Counted from the first letter of the stretch, positions 1 through 13,281 are shown. The stretch is 64,000 nucleotides of DNA from Acholoe squamosa (GCA_949317995.1 OX439040.1:74807972-74871971), one strand, 5' to 3'. The notes: generated by a model from the sequence alone, not told the origin. A program made the numbers and translations.

Positions 1-763
1 GTTATTTTAATTCAACTACATTATATATCTATTGAATGGGGAATTCAAGAACATCTGTAGTTTTGTTATATTCAGATAATGTGAGACAATGGTAGAACCA
101 TGTTTACTGTGTTGGCCTTGGCCGAGTGGGTTGGTCAGGGGACCAACATTCCAACCCCATGTGTAAACATGTTGATGTCTATTGTGTTTAATAATGTGCA
201 GCTGTTTTTGCACATCCTGTCCTAAATGCATGTGATTGTGGCTCCTGTTGGAGGAGATCTAACTGTAGATAAAAAAGAGCCAAAAAAACAAGCTTACTCC
301 AATAAGGGTCGCATCCACTGCCCACATAAGGACCATCCATCTGCCTTCTTTCGTTATTTTCTCCACAGAAACCCATGATAAATAAAACGGATGAAGGCAA
401 AGGATAGTCGATCTGTAGGCAGTGGATGCGACCCTATTCTCCTGCCACCTCCCCTGATGGTAGCTGTGGAAAATAAATAGGTTTGCTAATTCTTTTTTAG
501 CTACTATCACCCTTGATATTAGCTGCAGAATGTGGACTATGACATAACATCCACAAGATTGGACACCACTACAATTGCTGGGGGCTGATGGTAGGATATT
601 TTGAGTTACCTCCAGAGAGTATAGCATGGATTTAGTAGGTAGGCAGAATGGTGCTTCTAAAAGAGAAATGGTGCATTTCCATGGAAGGTTGAGACAGTCA
701 CACTCAGTGTCTACACTGAAACAGACCTCATTGTTAGACATGCTCTACTCGCTTCCTTCCGCC

Positions 764-765
<2 letters not shown>
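1..765. other. Non-coding stretch with no recognisable gene
   Basis: Open frames here, including one of about 160 codons on the minus strand, show no domain, coding-like composition or splice context. The only structure seen is the short inverted repeat at 305-435, listed separately. Confidence 0.5.
305..435. repeat. 18-bp perfect inverted repeat
   Basis: AGGGTCGCATCCACTGCC at 305-322 recurs as its exact reverse complement at 418-435, leaving a 95-bp spacer. It may be the ends of a tiny MITE; no target duplication was identified. Confidence 0.6.
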
Positions 766-830
<65 letters not shown>

Positions 831-849
831 CATATATATATATATACAT

Positions 850-885
<36 letters not shown>

Positions 886-964
886 TATATATAAATACAT
901 ATATATAAACATATATATACATATATATACATATATATATATATACATACACATATATATGTAC

Positions 965-1005
<41 letters not shown>

Positions 1006-1037
1006 CATATATATATATACATATATATATACACATA
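766..1037. repeat. (TA)n / (TACA)n microsatellite
   Basis: About 270 bp of nearly uninterrupted TA dinucleotides with CA and TTTATA interruptions. Long tyrosine/isoleucine open frames on both strands are artefacts of the repeat. Confidence 0.95.
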
Positions 1038-1431
1038 TGGGTCAGGTCACCAGAAAGCAGTAGATTTTGTGTTTTTGGGTCATTTTGGACGTTTATGACT
1101 CTGGAGAAAGAAGTTGTGAACCAATCTTGTCTAACATAGACTCATTTGATAGAGAACTCCTAGGGCTATCAGAAAAATGTAAATTTGTGGTCATCCATCA
1201 AAAACTCCAGGACTTATAGCCTGCCGAAGTGAAAAAAACTGCCAAATTTCTTCTTTTTTATACTTTTTGTATTTTTACAACTGTCCTGTATTGAATAAAG
1301 AACACTATAGAGTATCCCAAAGTTATTTTTTGTATTGTATATGATCAAAGGTATCATTTCCGTGAAGTTTGGACATGTTACTAAGTGAGAATTTTTCATG
1401 ATGTGTCTTTCAAAATGGAAATCTGTCATTT

Positions 1432-1830
1432 GTAACGTCCGGTACCTAAATCTAAATCGGTTATAAAACATGGAAAAAATGAAGTTTCAAAACCTTTGTT
1501 ATTACCCATATGAAGGGCCCTATCATCCCCTACTTTGGTGAAGAAATTGTATGTCTACCAGCATTTGTCTCCATATGAGAACAGCTTATGTGAAATAATT
1601 CTGATAAAAGTACCGGACGTTACGTAACTTCCGGTACTTTTATCATCATGTAGGAGGCAGTCTACTGTGCATGCATAACTCAAATTTTGTTCCATTCTGT
1701 AATTGAAGTCAATAATAGACATATTGGCCTTGTTATTTTATGTGTTTGTTATGCATAATGGGACATTCTTATATTACTGAGAGCAACTTCAATTACCTCC
1801 ATATTTCATTATTTTGGTACCGGACGTTAC
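1432..1830. repeat. Three copies of GTACCGGACGTTAC, one inside a strong hairpin
   Basis: The 14-mer GTACCGGACGTTAC occurs at 1610-1623 and 1817-1830 and as its reverse complement at 1432-1445. At 1603-1644, 15-bp perfect arms flank the palindrome GTTACGTAAC. This looks like the ends of one or more small fold-back (MITE-like) elements. The surrounding DNA has no gene. Confidence 0.6.
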
Positions 1831-1905
1831 ATGACACCAAACAAGCAATAAAAATGGAACAGGATGGCCTAGATCGGTATTTTTTGGTCTTCTGAGCTGA
1901 GGAGA

Positions 1906-1981
1906 TATGTGGATCAACACAGTAAAAGGTATGCCTGCGCACCCCCTCCTGGGCGTACCTTTTACCGTCTTGATCCACATA
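1906..1981. repeat. Imperfect hairpin, 30-bp arms
   Basis: Arms 1906-1935 and 1952-1981 are reverse complements with three mismatches around a 16-nt C-rich loop. Probably a fold-back element; no function visible. Confidence 0.65.
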
Positions 1982-4900
1982 TACCTTGACAATTTTGTTA
2001 AGGTTATATAAAGTAATTAGAAAATTAGTTTGTATATATGTACATACTCTGGGCTGCCACAGCCTTACATTCCTATACAAAAGACATCAATCCAGCTGAA
2101 TAGACCCACAGAGGTCCCACATCCTGAGCATACAAGGTTCCCATAACAAATGTCTTGTATCAGTACCGTAATACTCTGCATATAAAGTGCACTGATGCAT
2201 CACTTTGTGAACATGACAAGGGAAATGAGAAATAACATATTTCAGTTCTTTGATTTTCAAAATTCAATAACCTATGACCATCTCAAACCTCCCCTAACCC
2301 CAACCCCCCCAGAATAACAGAAGGTGATAGGGGAATATTGGTGAAATTTTATAGACAAACCTCCTCTTATTTTTCACTGATCCTATGAGCTGCACTAGGG
2401 GCTTATAAATCCTCTAATTCCAAGAGGTCCTATCCTAATTTCATGGAGGTAAATAAATTTACCGAAATGATCAACCATCATCATTAATTTTCATCATCAA
2501 CTGTTGTATATTATACCTAGAGCTTATGATGATTATCTATGCTGCACCAAGGGCCTGGAATTGTTTATGAGCATTGGTTTATGTTCAAGGTTGTACAGGA
2601 TCCCCTCTATTCTCTTGATGCTTGTGTTTTGTTGGAGCTGGTCATCCCATGAAACCATCTAGTTATGATTCCTTTCAGCCACTGTTCAACCAGAGCTCGC
2701 TCCTTTTTAAGCTTTTCAAAATATATGAAAATGCAACACATCATGAACCCTTGTCTTGTTGTTCATTGATATATAAATACTATGGACAATAATATAAAAA
2801 TAGTGGCATGACTTTAAGATAGAATATATGTGGTTATTATGTACAAGGTCTGTACATCAAATGAGGCACCATAATAAAGGAGCTGTGAATCAGCGACATT
2901 GCCACAGTGCAAACGTAAGAGGATGTAGCTCCTTGATTCAGTAAGCATTAAAAAGCAAAACACAAGGTCTTCAAACTACTCATAGTAATCAGAATACCAA
3001 CATACATGTGCACCTGCCCCTCTAGTATATTGTTGGCACCAAAGGTTTATAGCGTGACTCCTCATAAGGTATCAGTTGTATGGTGTGTCTAGTAATGAGG
3101 ATTAGCTTCTTACTGCCAAGGCTCTTCAAGGCTATTTGTAATTGAGATCTGCGTGTCTGTATAGGTAAAACCTGGGTGCTCTAATAATGAGGCTGTTAGT
3201 GTGCTGAGCTGGCCAGGAGAGAGAGTACAGCACGGTAAGAGCATTTCTTTGTTTTTTTGTAAGTTCAAATTATGTATCCATATTAACATTAGGAGGTTCG
3301 AAGAATCTTCTTTTACAACTTAGATAGGATACATAAGCATATCATACTATCAAAACCATGCATGAGGCACACCTCACATATATGGTGCATCCTGAATTCA
3401 TGTAAAATCTTTCAGGTGCACCTTGGGCCAGATTTTGGTCATCCTTGTACTGTCTTATTGAAGTCCTGACCTACTTATAAGGTACAGCTAGGGCTTAAGG
3501 GCCGGTCAGACTGGTTTTAGGAAGACTAGAGCTACAATGCGATTTTGCGGCCGGAAAATCAGGGATAAAATCATACAGTGTTGCAGAGTCCTACTACTCA
3601 AAAAAATCGGCCAAAATCTCACAATTTAAAAATCGTAGAAGTTTGGTATGCACAACTTTAAAAATTGTGTCGTAGTCGTGGACTTTTTGTCCTAGTCGTG
3701 GCTTTCCCACGACCAGCCCTTTAGTCTCACATATATAAGCCTACATTATACACCCAAGCATTTTTAGTCATTTCTATTTCCTTTCATAACCGCTTTGTTC
3801 CCTTTTATCAACACTGCATTTACTTGAGGTGCAGATCACATCTCTATAGAACAATTCACACATATTTTTCTTCATTGCAAAGATTTCCTTTGCCTTAATG
3901 CAAGTTTTAAATCCTGGTTAATCCTGTGACTTCATTTTTTGCACTTACCAAGCAAAGGTGGTCTGTCTTCGTAGCTGTGACAGACACTAGTCACCACATT
4001 TTTGTACTTTGGCATGTCTAATGTCACATCTTGTACAATATCCCAGTACCGAGCCACCAACCAAAAGTGACCCTACCTCAGTATGGGTAACAGCTCAGGT
4101 AGCTGTGACATTGGTAATAGCGGCTTTGTGCCTGGTGGCAAGACAGACCCTGCACACTACGCCCATCACCCTGACATCCTGAAGCTGACCAAGGATGACT
4201 TCCAGGTCCCTCTAATAGATACGGAGCTGCAATGTTAAACCTATGGGCTGTCAGTATCTTGGGCATATAAACATGAAATAAAGGGTGATTTTTCAATCAG
4301 AATATACATATTTAAGAGAAAAAAAGTATAGATTATGATACTTTAGCATGTAGTCCTGAACCATTTATTATCATCAAATATGAAAAAAATACAACACTTA
4401 CCATAGATGCTATAGTTACAATGCTTTTTTCCTTACTGTTGCGCGTGTAAATCATCCGTAGGTTCTGTCCCATCTGTGTCACGTTACCATGTGCTAAAGG
4501 GTGTGTCCTATGAAGTATAACCAGAGGGGAGGGAGTATAAAGTGTCTGCCTCAGTATTGTGAAATCATGTTAAGCTTTGTGAATCTAACCCTCTGAGAAA
4601 GGTATGATGCCTCTACTAAAGGTGATGCACTGGTGCAGTGTTGGTATGTAACTGAAACAAATAGGTTCTTCAAAATCAGCAGAATATAATGAATGAGACA
4701 AAACCTGGAAAAGGCTCTCTATGCTGATGATTATCACTCTATGGTCATCAGGTAGGCCCATGTGCCTGAACCATCTAAATTTGTTAAGATTAAGAGTCTG
4801 TGAAAGGGCTAACAGTTTAATGTTATAGGTTTTGCCTCATTTACTTTATGATCAGAAGACCCTAGTGTTATAAATGATATGTTTACCCCTCTCTAATACC

Positions 4901-6045
4901 CTACTGGTAATTTAACTTGTCGTGACAAGGAGCGTAAAAGGCAAGGGCCCAAAAAAAATTCATTCAGGTAATGCTTGTAAATGCGCCTCATGCTTTTATC
5001 TGACCATAAAGTCAACTTGTGCAACCATAATCATCATATATTACATCGATACGATTAATCTCTCCTTGTCACTTGTGATTCAAGTATCTGAAAAATTTCA
5101 ATTTGTGAATTCATACTGATATCATCTATTTCAAGTTATATCTAAGTTCATTTAAAAAACACATTTTATGGTTGTCTTTATGGGGAATGTGGTTGTAGAA
5201 TAGATTAACCCATACTAATCTGGTCAACAGCATGCCCCAGCTATGATGTGGTATACTACAGGGATGGAAGTCTTCAGGGATTTCCCTGATTTCAGGGATT
5301 TTCACGTCCCAAAGCCCTATACATTCATATATAAAATTAATATTTAGCTGGGATTTTTTCAAGCATTTCAGGGATTTTTGGCCTCAGTGGCTTTTATCCC
5401 TGATACTATCACACACTGTAAAATGATGATGGCGAAATAACGACGGATTTCTTCTACCAAAGTTGCCAGAGATCTGTCATTGCATTCAGAGAGATGTCGT
5501 TATTTTCACAGTGATTCCTTGTAATACACACTGCCTTGGGTTTCTTGTAAAAACTGCACTGGCTCCCTGCTTCATATTTTAGGTGGTTCATTGTCCAGGT
5601 TTATGAAGATCCTTGGTAGTTTCACTAGTTATTTTTTACAGTGTAGTTAGAATGAAAAGAAAAGTGGCAACCTAAACCTCAGTATGGAAGCTACAGTTAT
5701 TTCAATGTTATTTCTTTACATTAGATGTATGTGTTATTGCTCCTTTATGAAAGCCTGTTGAGTGCAACTGGGCATGTCCAGAAAAGTGTCACATGTATAC
5801 ACTGAAGTGAGTGCTAAATCCTTGGTAATCCTATAATTATCTAGCTTACATATATCCTGTTATCTAACTATCTGAGCCTCAACTGTGCTTTTTTGCTCAT
5901 AACCCCAGTTCCTTATCCAGCCATAACGCACTCTGAGACCTTTTCTTCGGCTTCAAGAGGCTGCTAGGTTCAATCTGGACATGATAATAAATTGGCGAAG
6001 TATACAAAGTCAACCACGCCATAGTTTTCCAGTTAAAACCGTTTA
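1982..6045. other. No gene or repeat recognised
   Basis: About 4 kb of AT-rich sequence. Open frames are short and lack domains or consistent splice signals on either strand. Confidence 0.5.
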
Positions 6046-6120
6046 GGTTCAACGGGGAATCGATCCCCGGCCGCTGGGGCAGGAGGCGAGCTCGCTGTCC
6101 ACTATACCAAGCTGACCGGT
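6046..6120 (-). repeat. tRNA-derived sequence, probable SINE head
   Basis: Read on the minus strand this has an A-box-like TGGTATAGTGG and a B-box-like GGATCGATTCC inside a perfect T arm (CGGGG, 7-nt loop, CCCCG). The acceptor ends do not pair and the anticodon arm is not convincing, so it is not a functional tRNA. A tRNA-derived SINE or tRNA pseudogene fits best. An internal RNA polymerase III promoter is implied by the boxes. Confidence 0.55.
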
Positions 6121-6286
6121 GCTAGAAACCACTGCACATGGAGGATTTGAAAAAGTTTTCCGACATACCTGAAGTTTACACACCTCGTTAGCCTAGAATA
6201 TATGGAGCCTGGTGGAGTTATTAACAGAGAAACATCCTTAGATATCCTAGATGAACATGCCATGCCAAATTCCTCCATTTTCTTAT

Positions 6287-6483
6287 AAATAAATAAGAAT
6301 CCATTGATTTTCCATACCGATCCAACGCACACGGCCTGGTACACGGCCATTTCGTCTTGTTGACAAAGCGGGGAGGTGTCCGGATGTTAGAACTAGGTCA
6401 GCCACGCGTCGAGCAAGGAATGGCCGGACGGGGTGGGTCACGACTCGTATCGATGTGGAAAATCAATGGATTCTTATTTATTT
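6287..6483. repeat. Inverted repeat, 35-bp arms (MITE-like)
   Basis: Arms 6287-6321 and 6449-6483 match in reverse complement at 33 of 35 positions, with a 127-bp spacer. It lies just beside the tRNA-like segment and may be part of the same composite repeat. Confidence 0.65.
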
Positions 6484-6739
6484 CGAAGAAAATTGAGACA
6501 AAATGTATAGAGATCGTATATTTGGCGCTGCTAGAATAACAGGGCTTGACATCCTTGGATTATACCCGAAAAATGTGTGTAAAGGTGGAGGTATGTCGGG
6601 CAGAACGACAACATGGCCACGACGGCTTGGCAAACCGAGCGGATCGTATGCACTTACAAAATATCTTCTCATGGATTAATTCTTGGGTTATAAGGTAAGA
6701 AATTAATACAAAATGGAGAAATATGTTCGATAAACGCCT

Positions 6740-6895
6740 TAATGTATGTTATGGGTATGCACTCGTGGGTTTATGGGTTAATAATCCACTCCCCCTTCGG
6801 GGTCGTGGATTATTAACCCATAAACCCACTTGTGCATACGGGGTCGTGGATTATTAACCCATAAACCCACTTGTGCATACCCATAACATACATTA
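6740..6895. repeat. 50-bp-arm hairpin with a 41-bp tandem duplication of one arm
   Basis: Arm 6740-6789 is the reverse complement of 6846-6895 (48 of 50). Between them most of the second arm is duplicated: a 41-bp unit at 6799-6839 is repeated exactly at 6840-6880. The duplication allows two alternative foldings of the same left arm. Confidence 0.75.
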
Positions 6896-8853
6896 AACGC
6901 TAACTATGTCCCCATCTCGCTTTGATAAATACCTGTGCTGCTGCTATATACATATATATAGTTACCTGTAATTATAACTGGCTCTAATCATGGTAAAGAA
7001 AAGTACCATTTATGAATACCATGTACATAATTTATGTTCACTGTTTATTCCATTGACCTAATGCTGAAATCTGCATAACATGTTGCAATAAAAAACTCAA
7101 ACACTCATCTCTACAAAACAACCTCATTTAGGCTGGATATTTACAGAAAGTGGACAACTTGACCATGGCTTTCTGGACAACAAGGGTGGGTAAGGCATTA
7201 GTGCCAACGTGAGTGCTTATCTGTATTTTCATTGTTACATTATGATGTGATATAACCATGGATATGGGTGTTGGTGTTGCTTATTACCACTACTGTACAC
7301 CCATAGATTGATTAATGATCATGTTTGTGTGAGTTTGGTGGTAGAATATCCCCCTCCATCTTCCCTCTCATAATTATAAGAATTGGAGAGTTGGGAGGGT
7401 GCTGGGAGGTCTTATTGGACTGGGGTGTTATGGGATCACATGAACATGGTGTAATGTGGTCTAGACCAATCCAGAGGGTTTGCAACTATTTTGCAGGCTG
7501 ATTTCAGGACCCTTCCCAGGAGGGTCGCCTTATTGAATTGGATGCAACGTATAATGCAATCGGTGCAGGGTGTGATGCATTCAGTACACGACCAGCAGCC
7601 AGAAATAGTGTTTAGATGCTAAACAAAAGTCTAAACATATTCTAGCAACTTTTTTTTAAATTACTTTAAGTTCCTGAACATGTTAAGCCAAACAATGTGC
7701 TTTAGTGTTAAGTGTTTAGAACCTAAACTAGGTGTTTAGGTATAAAATGTTTCTGATTTTAAATTTTGTGTTTAGATAGCTAACTGATTCGATAGAAATT
7801 CATGGTTTACCGACATAACATATTAAGGGAATAAAGGATCTTTTATTTTTTTCATTTACTTTTTGGGGGCATCAGCAGGTCATTTACATGAACAAAATCT
7901 CCAAAGATATCAGCCACAGGTAAACACACATTGTAAAATAACAACCTCCGTATGGGTTGACAGTATGGTGTGATATATACAATTTTAGATTTCAAGTGTA
8001 AAGTTCTCCTCTTGTATACAACCCTCTATATAGATCTCCTCCTGAACTATGATATAACAGAACCAACACAAAGCCAATTTATGAAGTTACTGAAGTTGCT
8101 CCTCAGCTAGGTTCCCACAGGATCTCCAGTCCTGCCCAGTCTCTCTAGAGCTGTCTCCTGCAGCTCCAGAGAGCCATCTCCCGGTCAGGTCACCATAGCT
8201 ATAGCTCAAGATGGGTTCTGCATCTGAATAATGCCAACTCTGGCCTGTCGGCCTTTATAATTTATATCACTCTCTACCCACAAACCCTCCAGCACTCCAG
8301 TCTCCATCACAGGTGGCAAGCAGGACATGTTGACACGGTGTTGTCTTCCCACCAGGTGAAGAAACCATAAAACTTTCAACAGTAGGGAATGGTCATTTGA
8401 TAGTTAAAGTGACACATTCAAAGGAAGAACCATTCAGCAGGATATATTGATACAATACTACATTATATTTTAACCACCTCAACTCCTCTTATATAGCAAA
8501 CAACTGTTATATATAATTACCCTTGATATTTAGACTAATACATCTATGAATATTATTGAAGCTCCCCCTTTGGATATACAATAGTCAGCCATGTTCATTG
8601 GATATACACAGTTTCTGTCTCAACCTCGTCTCTCTCTCTCACAATCGCTCGGTAAACCAATGGTGCATGGAGGGTGGTGTGTCACACCCCCTTACGCCAA
8701 CCAGCTGCTCTTCTATCACCCACAGTCTGAACTGGGTGGTAGAGTCCTACATCACTTGGGGCACACATTATCAGATCCGATTACAGTATAAAGTACATAA
8801 TAGAACACACTCTTTACAATTTCATCCCACTTGGGAAAAAATGTGTTTTTAAT
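6896..8853. other. No gene recognised; TAAACA-rich block at 7597-7790
   Basis: No coding evidence. At 7597-7790 GTTTAG/CTAAAC words are dense and resemble, in inverted orientation, the block at 10650-10860. The two blocks could be ends of one old 3.3-kb element, but the match is only partial. Confidence 0.35.
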
Positions 8854-8969
8854 GTTTGCAAACGTTTTTATTTGGTTTGGATAAAAAAACGTTTTTAAAA
8901 AAACATTATTTTGATGTTGAAAAAACATTTTTAAACATTTTTTCAACCAATTTTGAACCAAATGCAAAC
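8854..8969. repeat. AT-rich fold-back element
   Basis: Begins GTTTGCAAACGTTTTTATTT and ends ACCAAATGCAAAC, with imperfect complementary arms and AAACATTTTT-like internal words on both sides of the centre. A small palindromic MITE is the likely nature. Confidence 0.45.
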
Positions 8970-9833
8970 TTAGGAACCAAAATAAAACGGAATTTTACTG
9001 TCTCTGCACAATAGTATAGATACCAGTCCATAAGATGAAAGCACACAATTCAAGAATCCAATACAAATACATAAGGTCAGTACACTACCCCTCCTTACTA
9101 GTACTAAATAGCTCCTCCCAGTGACGGGAAGGACTACTTCAGGTGACAGGGTTCACCTCAACACCTGAATGCACAAGTGGCCATCCTCCTCATAAACTAC
9201 CCCCCTCTCCCTATCTAATTAACTTTACAACCCCGCAGGTGGGCTTTGCATTGAAATCCTTCCCACCTACGCACGTCATCTTGGGTTGGCCATGCACGAC
9301 TGGATCTCGATGTATACTCCATGACCTGTACCTTCTCTAGTATATACTAATCCTCTTACACTATACATGTACATACAGAAGTAATCTTGATATATAATTG
9401 ATTTAGGTTACTCATGACATCTATAATCTCTGATACAGCTAAAATCAGGAGGGAAGGCACTCCTGATTTTACAACATGCATATAAATATGTACATTGCAT
9501 TAGAATAAAAGACTTGAGAAACTACAACAGCTTGACAGGAAGAGCATTGCTTTATACTTTACAAAATATTATGATATCATGAATCGATTATTTTACACTA
9601 ATGATGGTGAATATAGTGAATCAACTATTGCTGTTATTTTTGTCATGACATTCTATATAATGAAGCAATCATCAACATGGGGTCTTGGGATATCTATCAC
9701 AAAAATTGATTGTGACTGTTTGCAGAGAGTTCATTCAGCAGTGGTGCTGCCCCGTGGTGTTTTGGATGCTTTGTTGGGGGGATTTGGGGTAGCATAAGGT
9801 CTAAAAGCTCACCTTAATTCTTCCTGTTGTTGT

Positions 9834-10622
9834 AAGTGGTAATAACGAATCCTTTCCCAACTCCACATACCAAAGTAGTTGCCAGGCAAGGCCTGTACTA
9901 AGTAATATTCCAAGAGAGCACTCTAAGAGGTAATTATATATCATAGGCTTTATTTACTGATTAACACACATTATGCACCATTTCATATCAACCTGAGGTA
10001 ATGTCCGGAGAATGCATCTAATGACTCATAAGTCACAATGCTCTACTGTCCAACACGCAATACCAACCAGGAAACTACCTATCCCATATGCAGTAGCACC
10101 AAGCCAATGGCTCTGCCCTGTCTACACGTAATCACAAAGGGCTAAGTCCGTATAGAACTGGCAATCAGTCACCCAGTATCACGAAGCAGTCTTCGCCAGC
10201 ACTGTGTCCATGAATGAATTTCCCCCTGCTTAATCAGGCAGGGATGTTATGCTTTATAGGCTGTGGCTACATCCTGTTATGGGATCAAGTTTATGGCTCT
10301 GCCTCCCGGAGGTATTGATTACATCCTGCTTAAAGTGCATCCTGCTAAGGGCATGACTCAATGTCCTGTTATCACCAGCATCCTGGTATGAGGAGTTCCT
10401 GTTTCAATGTCCTGTAAGGAGTCAGCCCTCACATTACTTCCTATTGGGAGTTAATCCCCTTCTTGTATCCTGTTGTGACTAAATTGTCTCACATCCTGGT
10501 ACAGTCACCAGATCTAACTTTAGCATTCTCCTACCTCTAATAGAGTTTTATGCTACATGACATGAATACCTTATTGCCAGCCACATACTTAAGTTGTCGT
10601 GACTGACTAACAATCGACAACA
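9834..10622 (-). repeat. Possible solo LTR
   Basis: On the minus strand the segment starts TGTTGTCGATTG and ends TTACAACAACA, giving TG..CA ends with a short terminal inverted repeat. A TATAAAG box lies near 10,250 and an AATAAA signal near 9,950, in the order expected of U3-R-U5. No target duplication is convincing and no internal region is attached, so another type of repeat is possible. Confidence 0.35.
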
Positions 10623-10649
10623 GTGGTGTGCATTTGACATCCAAGTATC

Positions 10650-10860
10650 CGAACATATTTATGTTTTAAATCTAAACACCTACCATTCAACATGCTAAAC
10701 TCTAAACATCTAAACATGCTTAGTAAAACGTTTATGCATTTAGAATAAAAGTGTATTATTCCTAAATGTGTAGTCAATGAGACACCTAACATGTTTAGGT
10801 TCTAAACATGTTTAGCCCTAAACATGTTTAAAACCTGAACATTATTTTTGCAGTGCAGTG
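10650..10860. repeat. TAAACATG/CATGTTTA-rich block
   Basis: Many copies of CTAAACATG and CATGTTTAG, ending in TTTTTGCAGTGCAGTG. It partly mirrors 7597-7790 in reverse complement. A decayed DNA-transposon end is possible. Confidence 0.35.
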
Positions 10861-11454
10861 GTATGTAGGCTGCCCCCATTCAGATCAGGAGCCCTTGAGT
10901 GGTAGGTAGGACTGGTACATGAATAAAGGACATGGTGAAATATATCAATCACACTCGGTGAGATCGTTTACTTCACAATACCGACCCAGCCACCAGAAGG
11001 GTATCACCCCTGTAAAATTGGTATGATGCATGTAGCCCCTATGATTTACTGGTGACCCTGCATCCCTGATGACTGATGGATGTGATGCATCAATGCACAA
11101 TTGGCCTCTAAATGGTACACTACGTGAATAAAACTTCCCATCGCAGGCAATTCAGTCTGGCAGATTTTATTATTCTGCTGGCCTGGATTGATTTTGGCAG
11201 GACCAAATAACTGAAGATTATTTTTGTGAAGAAACAAATAATTAAGAATAAGAATTAACTTACTACTTTAATCATTTAACTCTTTAAACCTTAGCAAACA
11301 TAATGTCTTTTGTTTTATGCTTTAAAAACCTTAATAATGGTCTGATTTCTAAGCTGTGAATATCATAGGGAGTATCGTTGCCATGTTTTCCGGAGAGTAG
11401 TGAGCGCACAAGTCCCATATTTTCCTTGTTTGAGGTATGCTACTTGAGTTATAA

Positions 11455-13087
11455 GGGGCTGTGTACAAATGACGTCATGCAGGAGGGGGGGAGGGGGGGG
11501 TCCCACTTCCCATGACCAAGCATGACAAGGGGGGGAGGGGGGGTCATGGGCTGCATGACATCATGTCATCAAGAAATCAAAATTTGCTTTGGCTCTGGCA
11601 AGAAAAGAAAAATTGTAAAGGTAGGGAGATATAATACCTATAGTAGGCACTTACATACCCCCAGTGCATGCTTCTGTTGCAGTGGAGGTGTGAAACTGAT
11701 AAAGCTGAAACTGGGGAGTGCTAAACTCTCCTTTCTTTGCAAGCTCATTGTGTAGCTATTTATTGGAGGATCTTAACAAAGATGGGCTCATTTTAAAGGG
11801 ATTGATTAGGGGTTTAATATGAATCTATTTGAGAAATAATTGATTCAGATAAACATCCCATTCTCCCCAAGTGAAGTTACCCCATAACTTTGAAAGCATT
11901 TTTTGATATAAAGGCAAAATCTCACATAAAAGAGAATAGTTCCCACACTTTCTACAGAAAAAAATGGTTTAGAAACTGTCTAGGGTTTCTCATTTCATAG
12001 GGGAACAGGATGTTTGCCAGACCCCACAAAAATTTTAGCGTGCCATTCGCTATCACCCTTCCACCAGCTTCTCCATGTTAGGTCCTTGTCTGTTTGCTAG
12101 AATCCAATCCTATGTATATCATTTATATAACAATGGATAGAGCCGATAAAAATAAGTGGATTTCCTTTTTAATTAAATGAAGTGTTTACATCAATTTAAA
12201 GGGAAATTCTGACCGTTTAAAGATCTCATATCAACTCCATAATTTTGCATCAATTCTGTGAGATCGCTAAATCACAGATGATATTAGGTCAAGATAAAAT
12301 CCCTTTAAATTGTTAAATTTTGATATGATACATTGATTTTCAACCTTTTATGGGGAACTCATACACGAAAAAGAAAATAGTCCAAAATAATGATTTAAGA
12401 GATGTAGCTACACCTGTATCAGATATGCTTGATCACAAATCTGGGCCCTATTTAAACTCCTAACAGTGACAGAATTTTGGCTTTGATTTGGGGTCTTTGA
12501 TCATTCATAACTTCCCTTATACTTGGCATAAATACTTCATTTAAAGAGCAAATCCATTTCTTCTGATGAGATCTATCCATTGCTTTAAAAAAAATGCATG
12601 GGACAAAGTCTTGAAAACTAGGTAAGTGCCTACCTATAGGCCCTACATGCATGCCTTCCTCAGACATCTCACTCAATGAGTGTCACTGCCATCAATGTCA
12701 GTGTAAAGTCAAGTTGATGTCCAGGCCAGGGTGCACTACTCTCACCCCTAATCTAGGCCCCATACTGATTTAACCCTTTTTGAAAAGGACCCCACTGAAT
12801 CTCCGCTGCTGCCTCAGGGCAGCATCGATAGTTATCCGCAGGCTTTGTTTTGCTGAAAAGGCATGAATCTTTTTACCCCTCCCCCTCCCACTCCTTGAGG
12901 TATCAAAATTATTTTTCCTCCTCCCCCAATCCACACCCTCCCTTTGTTGAACTTGGAGGGGGGGGTATCTCTGCATGACGTCATGCTGAGGGGGGGGGGT
13001 CAAGTGTTGTATGACGAAACATGACAAGGGGGGGAGGGGGGGTCGAAAATGGTCCAAAAATGCATGACGTCATTTGTACACAGCCCC
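11455..13087. mobile_element. Non-autonomous PIF/Harbinger-like DNA transposon
   Basis: The element begins GGGGCTGTGTACAAATGACG and its first 27 bp (11455-11481) are perfectly repeated in reverse complement at 13061-13087. The flanks are TAA on both sides (11452-11454 and 13088-13090), matching the TWA target duplications typical of PIF/Harbinger elements. Subterminal 25-bp copies of CATGACAAGGGGGGGAGGGG.. sit in the same orientation at 11521-11545 and 13020-13044. No transposase-like frame exists in the 1.6-kb interior, so it would depend on an enzyme supplied in trans. Confidence 0.8.
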
Positions 13088-13281
13088 TAATGGGAATACT
13101 CAAACTGTAAACATACATGAACCACTACAGCACTACAGGAATAACATTAGAAGGTAGAAGTAATTGCCTTTGTCGATAATTTTGTGTCCAAACATCAGCA
13201 CCCTTCACAGCTTGGGTGAAAATTAAGGAGGTCAACAATCTGACCGAGTGACACACATTCAGGTTACCAAGGTAAACAAAC

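Noticed and set aside
259..741. 160-codon minus-strand open frame near the left end
   Set aside because: No domain, no splice context and composition like the surrounding non-coding DNA; it also spans the 18-bp inverted repeat.
626..1063. Tyrosine/isoleucine-rich frames over 766-1037 on both strands
   Set aside because: Direct translation of the TA microsatellite.
6046..6120. Functional tRNA gene on the minus strand
   Set aside because: Acceptor stem does not pair and the anticodon stem fails, although the T arm and B box are good.
8556..8852. 98-codon frame with a faint resemblance to the Gypsy LTR words (AGCTGCTCTT, ATCACCCA)
   Set aside because: Similarity covers only about 25 bases and there is no family or splice evidence.
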